Assembly (NCBI RefSeq): GCF_002899455.1
Contig: NZ_PPFB01000001.1
Location: forward strand, 744,001 to 808,000
Length of the DNA stretch: 64,000 bases
Source of the DNA: Streptomyces sp. DH-12
Lineage (GTDB): Bacteria; Actinomycetota; Actinomycetes; Streptomycetales; Streptomycetaceae
Direction: 5' to 3'
The notes under the pieces are model-generated. The model saw only the letters and a program-made list of their open reading frames with translations, was not told the DNA's origin and made no database searches. Below are positions 1 through 28,100 of this stretch, piece after piece (within the stretch, counting starts at the first letter, position 1; each line of letters begins with the position of its first letter). The translations under genes were made by a program, and so were the position numbers.

Positions 1-16109
<16,109 letters not shown>

Positions 16110-16122
16110 GGTCGTCCGGTCC

Positions 16123-19100
16123 TCACCGTTCTTCGTGGTCGCTGTCGCCGCGTGCGGCGTCTTCGAGTTCGCTCAGCACCTGTTCCTCCACCAGGTCCGC
16201 CAGGGCGGCGACGGTGCGGCCCACCAGGACGTCGCGGGGCGTGAGGTGCACGCCGAAGGTGTCGTTGGCGCGGGAGGCGATGAGCAGGGCCCGCAGGGAG
16301 TCGCCGCCCAGGGCGAAGAAGTCGTCCTCGGCGCCCACGGTGGTCTCCAGGGCCTCCTCCCACAGGGCGGCGACGGCCTCCTCGGTGGGTGTGCGGGGCG
16401 GTACGTGCGCGGCGTCGGGCTGCCGCGTCTCCGGGGCGGGGGCGGGCAGCGCGGACCGGTCGGTCTTGCCGTTCTCCGTGAGCGGGAAGCGGTCCATCGT
16501 CACGAACGCCGAGGGCACCATGGGTCGGGGCAAGGTGCGGGCGGCGAGGGCCCGCAGCTCGGCGCCGGCGGGCGGCTCGGCACCGGGGGCGACGAGCACG
16601 TGGGCCACCAGGCGCGGCAGCCCCGGCTCGTCCTCCCGCACGCTCACCACCGCGTCCAGGACCGCCGGGTGGCGCACCAGGGTCGCCTCCACCTCGCCGG
16701 CCTCGATGCGGTGACCGCGCAGCTTGAGCTGGTGGTCGGTGCGGCCCAGGTAGTGCAGTTCGCCGCGGGCGTCGCGGCGGACCAGGTCGCCGGTACGGTA
16801 CATGCGTGCGCCGGGCGGGCCGAACGGGTCGGCGGTGAAGCGGGTCGCCGTCAGGCCGGGGCGGCCCAGGTAACCGCGGGCCAGGGCCGGTCCGGCGAGC
16901 CACAGTTCGCCGGGCACGCCGTCGGGGACGGGCCGCAGGCGGGCGTCGAGGACGTAGGCGGCGGTGGCGGGCAGGGCGCGGCCGATGGGCGGTGCCTCGC
17001 CGTCCGGTGCGAGCGGGCCGGACCAGGTGGCGACGACGGTGGCCTCGGTGGGCCCGTAGGAGTTGATCATGCGGTGGTGGGGTGACCATCGCGCGACCAG
17101 TTCGGCCCGGCAGGCGTCCGCGCCGACGATCAGGGTGTGCAGGTCGGGCAGGGTGCCGGGGGTGTCCGGCGGCAGGGTGGCGAGCGCGGCGGGCGGCAGC
17201 AGGGTGTGCGTGATGCGCGCGTCGCGCAGGACGCCGGCGAGTTCGTCGCCGAGCAGCGGGCCCTGTTGCGGTACGACGAGGGTCGCGCCGTGCGGCAGGG
17301 ACATGCACAGCTCCAGCACGGAGGCGTCGAAGCTGGGCGTGGCGAAGGCCAGGACGCGGTCCCCGGCGCCCACCTGGTAGTGCGCGGCCTCGGCGGCGAC
17401 GAACGCGGCCAGTCCCCGGTGGGTGACGACGACGCCCTTGGGGGTGCCGGTGGAGCCGGAGGTGTAGATGACGTACGCCGGGTCGTCGAGGTGCAGCGGG
17501 CGGACGCGGTCGGCGTCGGCGGGCCGGTGGTCCGGCGTGCCGTCGGGCGGTGCCGTGAGCAGGTCGGCGACCTCCTCGGCGGTCAGGGTGACGGCGGGCC
17601 GCGCGTCGCGCAGCATCAGCGCCACCCGCTCGGCCGGGTAGCCGGGGTCCACCGGGAGGAACGCGGCGCCCGCCTTGGCCACGGCGAGCTGGGCGAGGAT
17701 CATGTCCGCCGAGCGCGGCAGGACCAGCGCGACGATGTCGCCGGGCCCCGCCCCGCGGGTGATGAGCCGGTGTGCCAGCCGGTTGGCGCGGGCCTCCGCC
17801 TCGGCGAAGGTGAGCGTCAACCCGTCACCTTCGAGGGCGGGTTCAGCGGGCCGGCGGTCGACGGCCGCCTCGATCAGCGCGGGCAGCGTCGCCGGGGGCG
17901 GCGGCGCCTGGTGCGGGCGGGTGGGTCCGTGCAGCAGCCGGTGGCGTTCGGCCGGCGGCAGCACGTCCACCGCCCCCAGCGGCGCCTCGTCGCCGGAGGC
18001 GGCCAGCGCGGTCAGGGTGTGCATGAGCCGGGCGGCCAGGGCGTCGGCGGTGGCCTCGTCGAAATACCGCGGGTCGTAGCCGAGTTCCACGGTCAGTTCG
18101 TCCCCGGGCGAGATCACCACCGTGAGCGGGTAGTTGGTCGCCTCGCGGGCGTCGAGGCCGTGCACGCGCACGCCGTGCGCGCCGGCGGTGGCGTCGCCGA
18201 CCGGGTAGTTCTCGAACACCAGCAGGCTGTCGAACAGCGCGGTACCGGCCGGCAGTTCGCTCCACTGGTGGAGGTCCGTCAGCGGCACGTGGTCGAAGCG
18301 CCGGTCCTCGGCACGGGCGGCCTGCACCTCCCGCAGCCAGGCGGGACACGGCATGGAGTCGTCCACGGTGACCCGCGCGGGCAGGGTGGTGATGAACAGG
18401 CCGGTGATGGTGTCCGCGCCCGGCAGGTCGGCGGGCCGCCCGGAGACCGTCGTGCCGAAGCACACGTCCCGCTCGCCGCCGGAGCGTGCCAGCAGCAGCG
18501 CCCAGGCGCCCTGGACCAAGGTGTTGAGGGTGAGCCGGTGACGGCGGGCGAAATCGGTCAGCCGGGCGGTGCCGGCCGCGTCGAGCCGCTGCGTCAGCCA
18601 GGTGCCCGACCGGGCGGCGGCGCCCGGGGCGGGCCTGCGGTCGTACGGCAGCGGGGTGGGCGCCGCGTACCCGGCGAGGGCGGCCTTCCAGTGCTCCTCG
18701 GCGGCGGCGCTGTCCCGGCCGGCCAGCCAGGCGGCGTAGTCCGCGAAGGGCCGCCGTCCTGGAAGGCGGGGCTCGGTTCCGGCGGCGAGCGCGGCATGTG
18801 CCTCCAGGACGTCCGACAGCACGTGGAAGACGCTCCAGCCGTCCAGCAGGACGTGGTGGAAGGTCCACATCACGCGCACCTGATCGGGGCCGAGCCGGAT
18901 CAGGGTGACCCGCAGCAGCGGGGGGCGGTCCAGGTCGATGCCGCGGGCCCGGTCCTCGTCGAGCAGCCGCCGCAGTGCGTTCTCCTGCCGCTCCGGGTCG
19001 AGGTCGCTCCAGTCGAGCCGGGTGACGGGCAGCGGTACCCGGCGGTGCACGGTCTGCAACGGCACCGGGGCTCCGGTCAGGGCGACGGCGGTGCGCAGCA

Positions 19101-22100
19101 CGGGCGTGGCGTCCACGACGCGCTGCCAGGCGTCGGCGAGCAGCGCGGGGTCGCGCACGCCGTCGGCGACGAAGGTGATCTGCTCGACGTACAGGCCCTC
19201 GCCGGGCTCGTCCATGCCGTGCACGACCATGCCGGTCTGGGTGGGGGTGAGGGGGTAGACGTCCGTCACGTCGTGGCCGTCGCCGACGAGTCGGTCCACG
19301 GCGGCCTGGTCCAGGGCGGCCAGCGGGAAGTCGGACGGGGTGCGGCCGCCCGCGCCGGGCTCGGCACAGTGCGCGACGATCCGGCGCAGCTCCTCCGCTG
19401 TCTCCTCGGCGAGACGGGCGACGGTCTCCGGCCGGTGCACCGCCCGGGAGTACGACCAGGTGAACTCGAGGCGCCGGTCGGTGACCCGGCCGAGCACGTC
19501 GATGAGGTGGGGTCGCTGCGCCGAGCGGTCCATGCCGCCGGTCAGGCCCTCGTGGGGCGCCCGCAGCAGACCCTCCCCGCCCCCGTTCCGGTCCTGCTGG
19601 CCGAGGTAGTTGAAGCCGACCTGCGGCAGGGCGGGCAGCGCGGCTCCCGCCGTCGGGTGCAGGTGGCGCAGCGCGCCGTAGCCCACTCCCCCGCGCGGTA
19701 CGGCCCGCAGGTTCTCCTTGACGGTCTTGAGCGCGGTGCCGAGGTCGGCGCCGCGGGGCACGTCGAGGCCGACGGGGTACATGGTGGTGAACCAGCCGAC
19801 GGTGCGGGAGAGGTCGACGCCGTCGAAGAGGTCCTCGCGGCCGTGGCCCTCCAGGGCGACCACCACCCGGTCCTGCTCCGTCCAGCGGGCGAGGACCCGG
19901 CCGAGGGCGGTCAGCAGGACGTCGTTGACGCGGGTGCGGTAGGCGTCGGGGACCTCCGTCAGCAGGCGCCGGGTCTCCTCGGCGCCGAGGGCCACCGTCA
20001 CGGTCTCCTCGTCGGCGGCGGTGTTGCCGCCGGGCCGGTCGGTCGGCAGGTCGGTGGGGTGCAGGGCGCTCCAGTGGGCGACCTCGTCGTCGAAGCCGCC
20101 GTCGGCGGTGTACGCGGCCAGGCGCCGGGCCCAGTCGCGGAAGGACGTGGTCTTCGCGCCCAGGTCGGGGGTGCCGCCGGCGCGCAGCGCCCGGTGGGCG
20201 GCCTCAAGGTCTTCGAGGATCACCCGCCAGGACACCGCGTCGACGACCAGGTGGTGGGCGGCCAGCAGCAGCACGGGCGGCCGGTCGCCGTCCCGGTGGC
20301 ACAGGGCGGCCTTCAGCAGCGGCCCGCCCGCCAGGTCGAACGCGGAGCACAACTCGGCGGCCACGTCGGCTGGTTCCTCAGGGGCGCGGTGCACCTCCAG
20401 GTGCGGTGCGGCACCGGGCGGGGTGCCCATCTGCCGCCATCGGCCGTCGCCCGAGGGCTCGTAGCGCATGCGCAGCGCGTCGTGCTGCTCCAGCACCGCC
20501 GCGAGGGCGGCGCGCAGCAGCGTCTCGTCCGTGTCGGGCGCCGCCTCGAAGGAGACCGCCTGGGTGAAGCGGGCCGGGTCGCCGGTGAGGGTGTCGAACA
20601 GCCAGTGCTGCACGGGCGTGAGGGGAACGTCGCCGACGACCGGGCCCTGGTCGGCGGTGGCGGTGGCGGGGCCGGCCGGTGAGGTGTCGACCGCGGCGGC
20701 CAACTCGGCGATCGTCTGATGGGCGAACAGGTGACGAGGTGTCAGGGTCAGTCCGGCCCGGCGGGCCGCGGAGACGATCTGGATACCGAGGATGGAGTCC
20801 CCGCCGAGCGCGAAGTAGTTTTCCGTGGCGCCCACTTCGGGCACGCCCAGCACCTGCGCCCAGATCGCGGCGAGCGTCTGTTCGGTCGCGGTGCGCGGGG
20901 GCCGGGTGTCCTGCGGGGTGACGGCCGCGGACCACACCGGTTCGGGCAGGGCGCGCCGGTCCAGCTTGCCGGTGGCGCCCAGCGGCAGCCGCTCCAGGGG
21001 CACCACGGCCGCCGGGATCAGGTGGTCGGGCAGGGTGCGGGCGAGGAACTCCCGCAGCTCGGCCGGCGCGGGGAGGTCGCCGGCCCGGGGCACGGCGTAG
21101 CCGACGAGGCGCTTGTGGCCGCCGTGCTCCACGACGCGGGCGGCGGCCGCGGCGACCTGCGGGTGCCGGGCCAGCGCGGCCTCCAGCTCGCCGAGTTCGA
21201 TGCGGAAGCCGCGCACCTTGACCTGGTCGTCGGTACGGCCCAGGTACAGCAGATCGCCGTCGGCGGTCCAGCGGACCAGGTCGCCGGTGCGGTACATGCG
21301 ACTGCCGGGCGGGCCGAACGGGTCGGCGAGGAAGCGGCCGGCGGTCAGACCGGGCCGGTTGAGGTAGCCGCGGGCCACCCCGGTCCCGGCGAGGTACAGC
21401 TCGCCGGGCGCCCCGACGGGCACGGGCCGCATGCGGGCGTCGAGGACGTACGCGCGGGCGCCGCCGACGGGGCGGCCGATGGGCGGGACGCGGTCGGGGT
21501 CGGCCGGGTCGCAGGTGAAGGCGGTGGCGTAGACGGTGGCCTCGGTGGGGCCGTAGATGTTCATCACCCGGCAGCCGGGCACCGCCGCCCGTACCTGCTG
21601 GACGGCGCGGGCGGGCAGTGCCTCGCCGGCCAGGACGACGGTGTCGGCGCCGACGTGCACGGTGTCCTCGGCCAGCAGCCGGCCGAGGGCGGACGGCACG
21701 GCGCTGAGCAGCCCCGCCCGCCACGGTTCGGACCGTTCGGCGAGGGCCAGCAGGTCGCGGACGACCTCGACCCGGCCGCCCGCCAGCAGCGGCGAGAAGA
21801 TCTCGAAGACCGACACGTCGAAGTTGAGCGAGGTGGACGCCACCACGTGGGCGAGCCCGCGGCCGGTGAACTCGGCGGCGGCCCAGTCGGTCAGCGCCAC
21901 CACCGAGGCGTGGGGGACGACGACGCCCTTGGGCCGGCCGGTGGAGCCGGAGGTGTGGATGACGTAGGCCGGGTGGTCCGGCAGCAGCCTGCCGCGCCGC
22001 TCGCCGTCGCCGACCGGCGCGGCGGACGCGGCGGCCAGCCGGGCGGCCCCGTCCGGGTCGTCCAGGGCGATCCGCGTGTACGGGCCGTCCGGCAGCCGTG

Positions 22101-25100
22101 CGGAGGTCTCCGCGCTGGTGATCACCGCGTCGGGGCGTACGTCCTCGAAGAGGAACGCGATGCGCTCCGCCGGGTAGCCGGGGTCGACCGGCAGGTAGGC
22201 GGCGCCGCTCTTGAGGACCGCGAGGAGTGCCACGATCAGGTCGGCGGTGCGGGGCAGGGCCAGGGCGACGAACCGCTCCGGCCCGGCGCCGGCCTCGATC
22301 AGCAGGCGGGCGAGCCGGTTGGCGCGCTCGTCGAGCTGCCGGTACGTGAGGTGGTCGGCGCCGGAGCTGACGGCGGGTGCGTCGGGGGTGCGGGCGACCT
22401 GGTCCGCGAAGGCGTCCGGAAGGGTGCGCCGCGGGAGTCGCGCCCCGGGTCCGGCGAGGCGGTCCAGGAGGCGGCGTCCGTCGGCCGGTTCGAGCGGGGC
22501 CAGGTCGGCCAGGCTGCGGTCGGCGTCGGCGGCGAACTGCGTCAGGAGCGTGCGCAGGCTCGCGCCGATCCCCTCGACGGTGGCCGTGTCGAAGGCGGCC
22601 GGGTCGTAGTCGAGGCTCACGGTGACGTCGTCGCCGGGGGCGACGACCACGCTGAGCGCGTAGCTGGTCGGCTCGACGTCGCGTTCCTGCTCGACGGCGA
22701 GTCCGTGCCGGGCCAGGGCGCCCACGTCGAACGGGTAGTTCTCGAAGACGACGATGCTGTCGAACAGGCCGGTGCCGCCGGGGACTTCGCTCCACGACTG
22801 GAGCTGGGCGAGGGACACGAAGTCGTGGCGGCGCGACTCGGCCTGGGCGGCCTGCAGTTCGCGCAGCCACTCCAGCACCGGGCGCCGCCGGTCGACGCGC
22901 AGCCGGGTGGGCAGGGTGTTGATGAACAGGCCCACCATCGAGGTCACGCCGGGCAGTTCGGCGGGGCGGCCGGACACGGTCGTGCCGAAGACGACGTCGT
23001 CGCCGCCGCCGTAGTGGTGCAGCAGCAGGCCCCAGGCGCCCTGAAGCACCGTGTTGACGGTCAGCCCGGCCCGCTGGGCGGTGTCCCTGAGCCGTGCCGA
23101 CACCTCCGTGCCGAGGGCGATCCGCACCGTGCCCGACGAGGACGCGCCGTGGGTGTCGGCGGGGCGCCGGTCGCGGGGCAGTTCGGTGGGCACGGCGAAC
23201 CCGGCGAGGGTGTCGCGCCAGTGCTGTTCCGCCCGGGCGGTGTCCTGAACGGCCAGCCATTCCAGGTAGCGGGCGAAGCGGGCCCGGTCGGGCACCTGCG
23301 GGCGGCGGCCGGCGGTCCGGGCCGCGTACCGCTCGCACACCTCGTCGAACACCTGGGCCGCGCTCCAGCCGTCGAGCAGCACGTGGTGGAACGTCCACAC
23401 CATGCGCACCCGGTCCGGTGCCAGCCGGATCAGTGCGAGCCGCATCAGCGGGGCCGCGCCGAGGTCGATGCCGGCCTCGCGGTCGGCGGCGAGCAGCGCC
23501 TCCGTCTCGCGTGCGCACCACTCGGGGGTCCGGCCGGTCCAGTCGTGGTGGGTGACGGGCACGGCGGCCCGCGTCTCCACCACCTGGAGGGGTTCGGCGG
23601 TCTCCTGCCACACCAGGCGGGTGCGCAGGATGGCGTTGGCGTCCGCCGTGTCCTGCCAGGCCCCGGCGAGGGCGTGCGGGTCGGTGACGCCGTGCAGGAC
23701 GACCTGCACCTGGTTGACGTAGGTGCGGCCCTGCGGGTCCATCAGGCTGTGGAACAGCATGCCCGCCTGCATCGGGGTCAGCGGGTACACGTCCTCGACG
23801 CCGCGGCCGTCGCCCACGACCCGGTCCACGGCGGCCTGGTCGAGCCGGGCCAGCGGGAAGTCCGACGGCGTGCGGCCGCCGGCCCGCGGGGCGGCGCAGT
23901 GCGCGACGATCTCCTCCAGGGACCGCAGCATGCCCTCGGCGAGGGAGGCGACGGTCTCCTCGCGGTGGCGGCCGCCGCTGTAGTGCCAGGTGATCTTCAG
24001 CTGGTCGTCCTCGACGCGGGCCACCACGTCCAGCAGGTGCGGCCGGGGCGCGCCGGGGTCCTCCGCGCCGTCCAGGCCGCCGGGCACGGCCCGGACCAGC
24101 TCGGCGTCGGCGGCGGACCAGTCGAACCGGCCGAGGTAGTTGAAGCTGATGCCGGGAAGCGGTGCTCCGGCGAGGTGTTCGTCGCCCGCGAGGTGGCGCA
24201 GCGCGCCGTAGCCGATGCCCCGGTCGGGCACGGCCCGCAGCTGTTCCTTCACGGCCTTCAGCGCGGTGCCCCAGTCGCCGTCGGGCAGGTCGAGGGCGAC
24301 CGGGAAGAGGCTGGTGAACCAGCCGACCGTGCGGGACAGGTCGAGGTCGTCGAAGTGCTGGTCCTCGCGCCCGTGGCCCTCCAGTCCCACGGCGACGGTG
24401 CTCCGGCCGGTCCAGTCGGCCAGGACGCGGCCCAGGGCGGTCAGCAGGACGTCGTCGACGCGGGTGCGGTACACGCCGGGGACCTTGCGCAGGAGGTCCT
24501 CGGTGCGCCGTCGGTCGAGGCGTACGGTCACAGCGCGCAGGTCGGCGACGGTGTTGCCGCCGTCGAGGTCCTCGGGCAGGGGTGCGGCGCAGTGCCGGGA
24601 GACGTCGGCCCAGTGGGCGCGCTGCGCGGCGAGGTCCGCCTCGCCGGTGCGTGCGGTGAGCCGCCGCACCCACTCCCGTACGGACGTGGTGCGCCGCGGC
24701 AGCCGGACCGGCTCGCCGTTCCCGGCCTGCCGGTAGGCGGTCTCCAGGTCCTCCAGCAGGACGCGCCAGGAGACGCCGTCGACGATCAGGTGATGGGCCG
24801 TCAGCAGCAGGCGCGGTGGCCGGCCGCCGCCGGTGAAGAGGCGTGCGGCGATCAGCGGTCCGGTGTCCAGCCGGAAGCCGGTGTGCGCCTCGTGGGTGAG
24901 GCGGGCCTCGGCCTGTGCGGCGACGTCGGCGTCCTGGCCGCTCAGGCCGTGCACCCGCAGCAGCTCCGGCACATCGGCGTCCGCGGAGGCGTACTCCTGG
25001 CGCCAGGTGCCGTCCGTCGCACGGGTGAAGCGGGCGCGCAGGGCGTCGTGATGGGACCACAGCGCGGCCAGGGCGGCGTGCAGTGCAGCCGGGTCCACGT

Positions 25101-28100
25101 CCTCACCGGTCTCGACGACCACCGACTGGTTGAAGTACTCCGGGCGCGGCAGCGCGGCGTCGAGGAACCAGCGCTGGATCGGGGTGAGGGGCACCTCGCC
25201 CGCGACCGGCCCGGTGCCCGCGACGGTCGCGGCGGCGCCGGTCGAGGCGGCGGCCAGGGCGGCGAGCGTGGGGTGGCGGAACAGGTCCCTCGGGGTCAGC
25301 GCGAGCCCGGCGGTGCGGGCCCGGGAGACGACCTGGATGCTGACGATCGAGTCGCCGCCCAGCATGAAGAAGTGGTCGTCCAGGCCGACGTGTTCCACAC
25401 CCAGCAGCTCGGCCCAGATGCCGGCGAGCACCTGCTCGGCCTCGGTGCGCGGTGCGCGGTGGGCGCTGTCGGTCGCCGCCGACCACTCGGGGGCGGGCAG
25501 CCGGCGCCGGTCGACCTTGCCGTTGGTGGTCAGGGGCAGCTCGGCGAGGGGGACGAAAGCGGCCGGGACCATGTAGTCGGGCAGCTCGGCAGCCACGTGG
25601 GCGCGCAGCTCGGCCGTCTGCGGCACGGCGGCGCCGAGGGCCGGCACCAGGTGGGCGACCAGGCGTTTGCGGCCCTCGTGCCGGGACACCGACACCACCG
25701 CCTCGGCGACCGCGGGGTGGGCGGTGAGCCGGGCCTCGATCTCGGCGGGCTCCACCCGGAAGCCGCGGATCTTGATCTGGTCGTCGACGCGTCCCACGAA
25801 GTGCAGATCACCGTCGGCGCCCCAGCGCACGATGTCGCCGGTGCGGTACATCCGCCCGCCGGGCGGTCCGTAAGGGTCGGCCAGGTAGCGGGCCGCGGTG
25901 GCGCCGGGACGGCCGATGTAGCCGCGGGCCAGTCCGGCACCCGCGAGGTACAACTCCCCCGGCACGCCGGGCGGCTGCGGTTGGAGGGCGCCGTCCAGGA
26001 CGTAGGCGCGGGTGTCGTCCAGGGGGCGGCCGATGGGGAGCGCCGCGGGCAGGGTGTCACCGGCGCGGAAGGGCCGGCGGGTGGCGAAGGTGGTGGTCTC
26101 GGTGGGGCCGTAGACGTCGACGACGGTGAGGTCGGGGCAGGCGTCCAGCACGCGCCGTACGGCGGCGCCGGGCACGGCCTCACCGCCGGTCCACACCTCG
26201 CGGGCGCCGCGCAGGCAGGCGGGGTCCTCCTGGGCGAACAGGCGGAACAGGCCGATCGTCATGAACAGGCTGCTGACGCCCTGTTCAGCGATCGCGTGGC
26301 GTACGGCGGCGGCGTCCAGCTCCCCGGGCGGGGCGAGGACGGCCGTGCCGCCGCGCAGCAGGGGCACCCACAGCTCGTAGGTGGAGGCGTCGAAGGCGTG
26401 CGGGGAGTGCACGAGGACGCGGTCGTGGCTCGCGAAGGCACGGTCGAGGGCGAGCGCGGCGACGTCCCGCTGCCGTACGGCCACACCCTTGGGGTTGCCG
26501 GTGGAGCCGGAGGTGAACATGAGGTACTGGACGTTGTCCGGGTGCACGCGCGGCACGGTGGCGGGATCCGCTGCGGGCCCTCCAGTGTCCAGGTCCGGGC
26601 GCAGGACGCGTCCCTCGGGCAGGAGGTCCGCGGCCGTTCCGTGCCACTCGGCGTCCGTGAGGAGCAGGTCGGCGCCGGCCTCGGCGAGCATGGTGCGCAG
26701 CCGGTCCGCGGGGGCCCGGCCGTCGAGCGGGACGTACACGCCGCCGAGGCGGGCGAGGGCGAGCTGGGCGACGACGAGGGCGGTCGAGCGGTCCATGAGC
26801 ACGCCGACGGCGACCTCGGGCCGCACCCCGAGCGCGGCCAGCCGGCCGGCCAGGGCCGTCGCCCGGGCGTCGAGGTCGCGGTAGGTCAGCCGCTCGTCGC
26901 CGGCCAGCAGGGCGACGGCGTCCGGGGTGCGTTCCACCTGGGCGGCGAAGAGGTCCGCGGTGGTCGTGACGGGCGCGTCGGTGGCCGTGTCGTTCCAGGT
27001 GTGCAGCACCTGCTCGCGGCGGGCGGCCGTCAGCAGGGACAGCCGGGCGGGGGTGGACCGCGGGGTGGTGGCGAAGCTCTCCAGCAGGACGGTGAGGTAC
27101 TCGGCCATCCGCTCGACGGTGGCGGCGTCGAAGAGGCCGGGGTCGTAGCCGAGGCGCAGGGCGAGCTCCGCGCCGGGGTAGGCGACCAGGCTGAGCGGGT
27201 AGTTGGTGGTCTCGATGCCCTCCAGGCCGCTCAGCCGGAGGCCGTGCGCGGCGGCGAGGTCGTCGTCCACCGGGTAGTTCTCGAACACCACGATGCTGTC
27301 GAACAGGGCGGCCCGCTCGGGCAGGTCGGTGTACGCAGTCATCCGGTTCAGCGGCACGTGGTCGTGGCGCCGGTCCTCGCTCTGCTCCTGCTGGAGCCGG
27401 GCCAGCCAGGTGAGCAGCGGCTCGTCGCGCGGCACCCGCACGCGGGTGGGCAGGGTGGCGATGAACAGGCCGGTGACGGCGTCGGAGCCGGGCAGCTCGG
27501 GCGGCCGCCCGGATACGGTGGTGCCGAACACCACCTCGTCGCGGCCTGCCTGACGGCTCATCAGCACGGCCCAGGCGCCCTGGACAAGCGTGTTGAGCGT
27601 CAGGCCTGCCGTCCTGGCCACGTCCTCCAGGGACTTGGTGACGGCCTCGGGCAGGGTGACGCGCACCGCCTCCGTGGACTCGGCGCGGTGGCTCTCGCGG
27701 GGCTCGCGGTCGAAGGGCAGCGCGGTCGTCTCTGCCAGGCCGTTCAGGCGGGCCCGCCAGTGGCGTTCGCCCTCGGCGCCGTCGGTGTGCTCACGCAGCC
27801 AGGCGACGTAGTCACGGAACGGGCGGCGCTCGGGCAGCGTCATCGGTGCGCTGCCGGACAGGCCCGCGTGGCAGGCGAACACGTCGGACAGCACCTGGAA
27901 CAGGCTCCAGCCGTCCAGGATCAGGTGGTCGAAGGACCACACGACGCGCACCGCGGTGTCGGAGACCCGGGCCAGCACGAGGCGCTGGAGCGGGGCGCGG
28001 GTCAGGTCGACGCCCCGGGCGCGGTCGCGTTCGAGCAGGTCGCGCAGCCGCTCGTCCTGTTCGGCCGCGGTCAGGCCGCGCCAGTCGGCGGTCTCCACCG

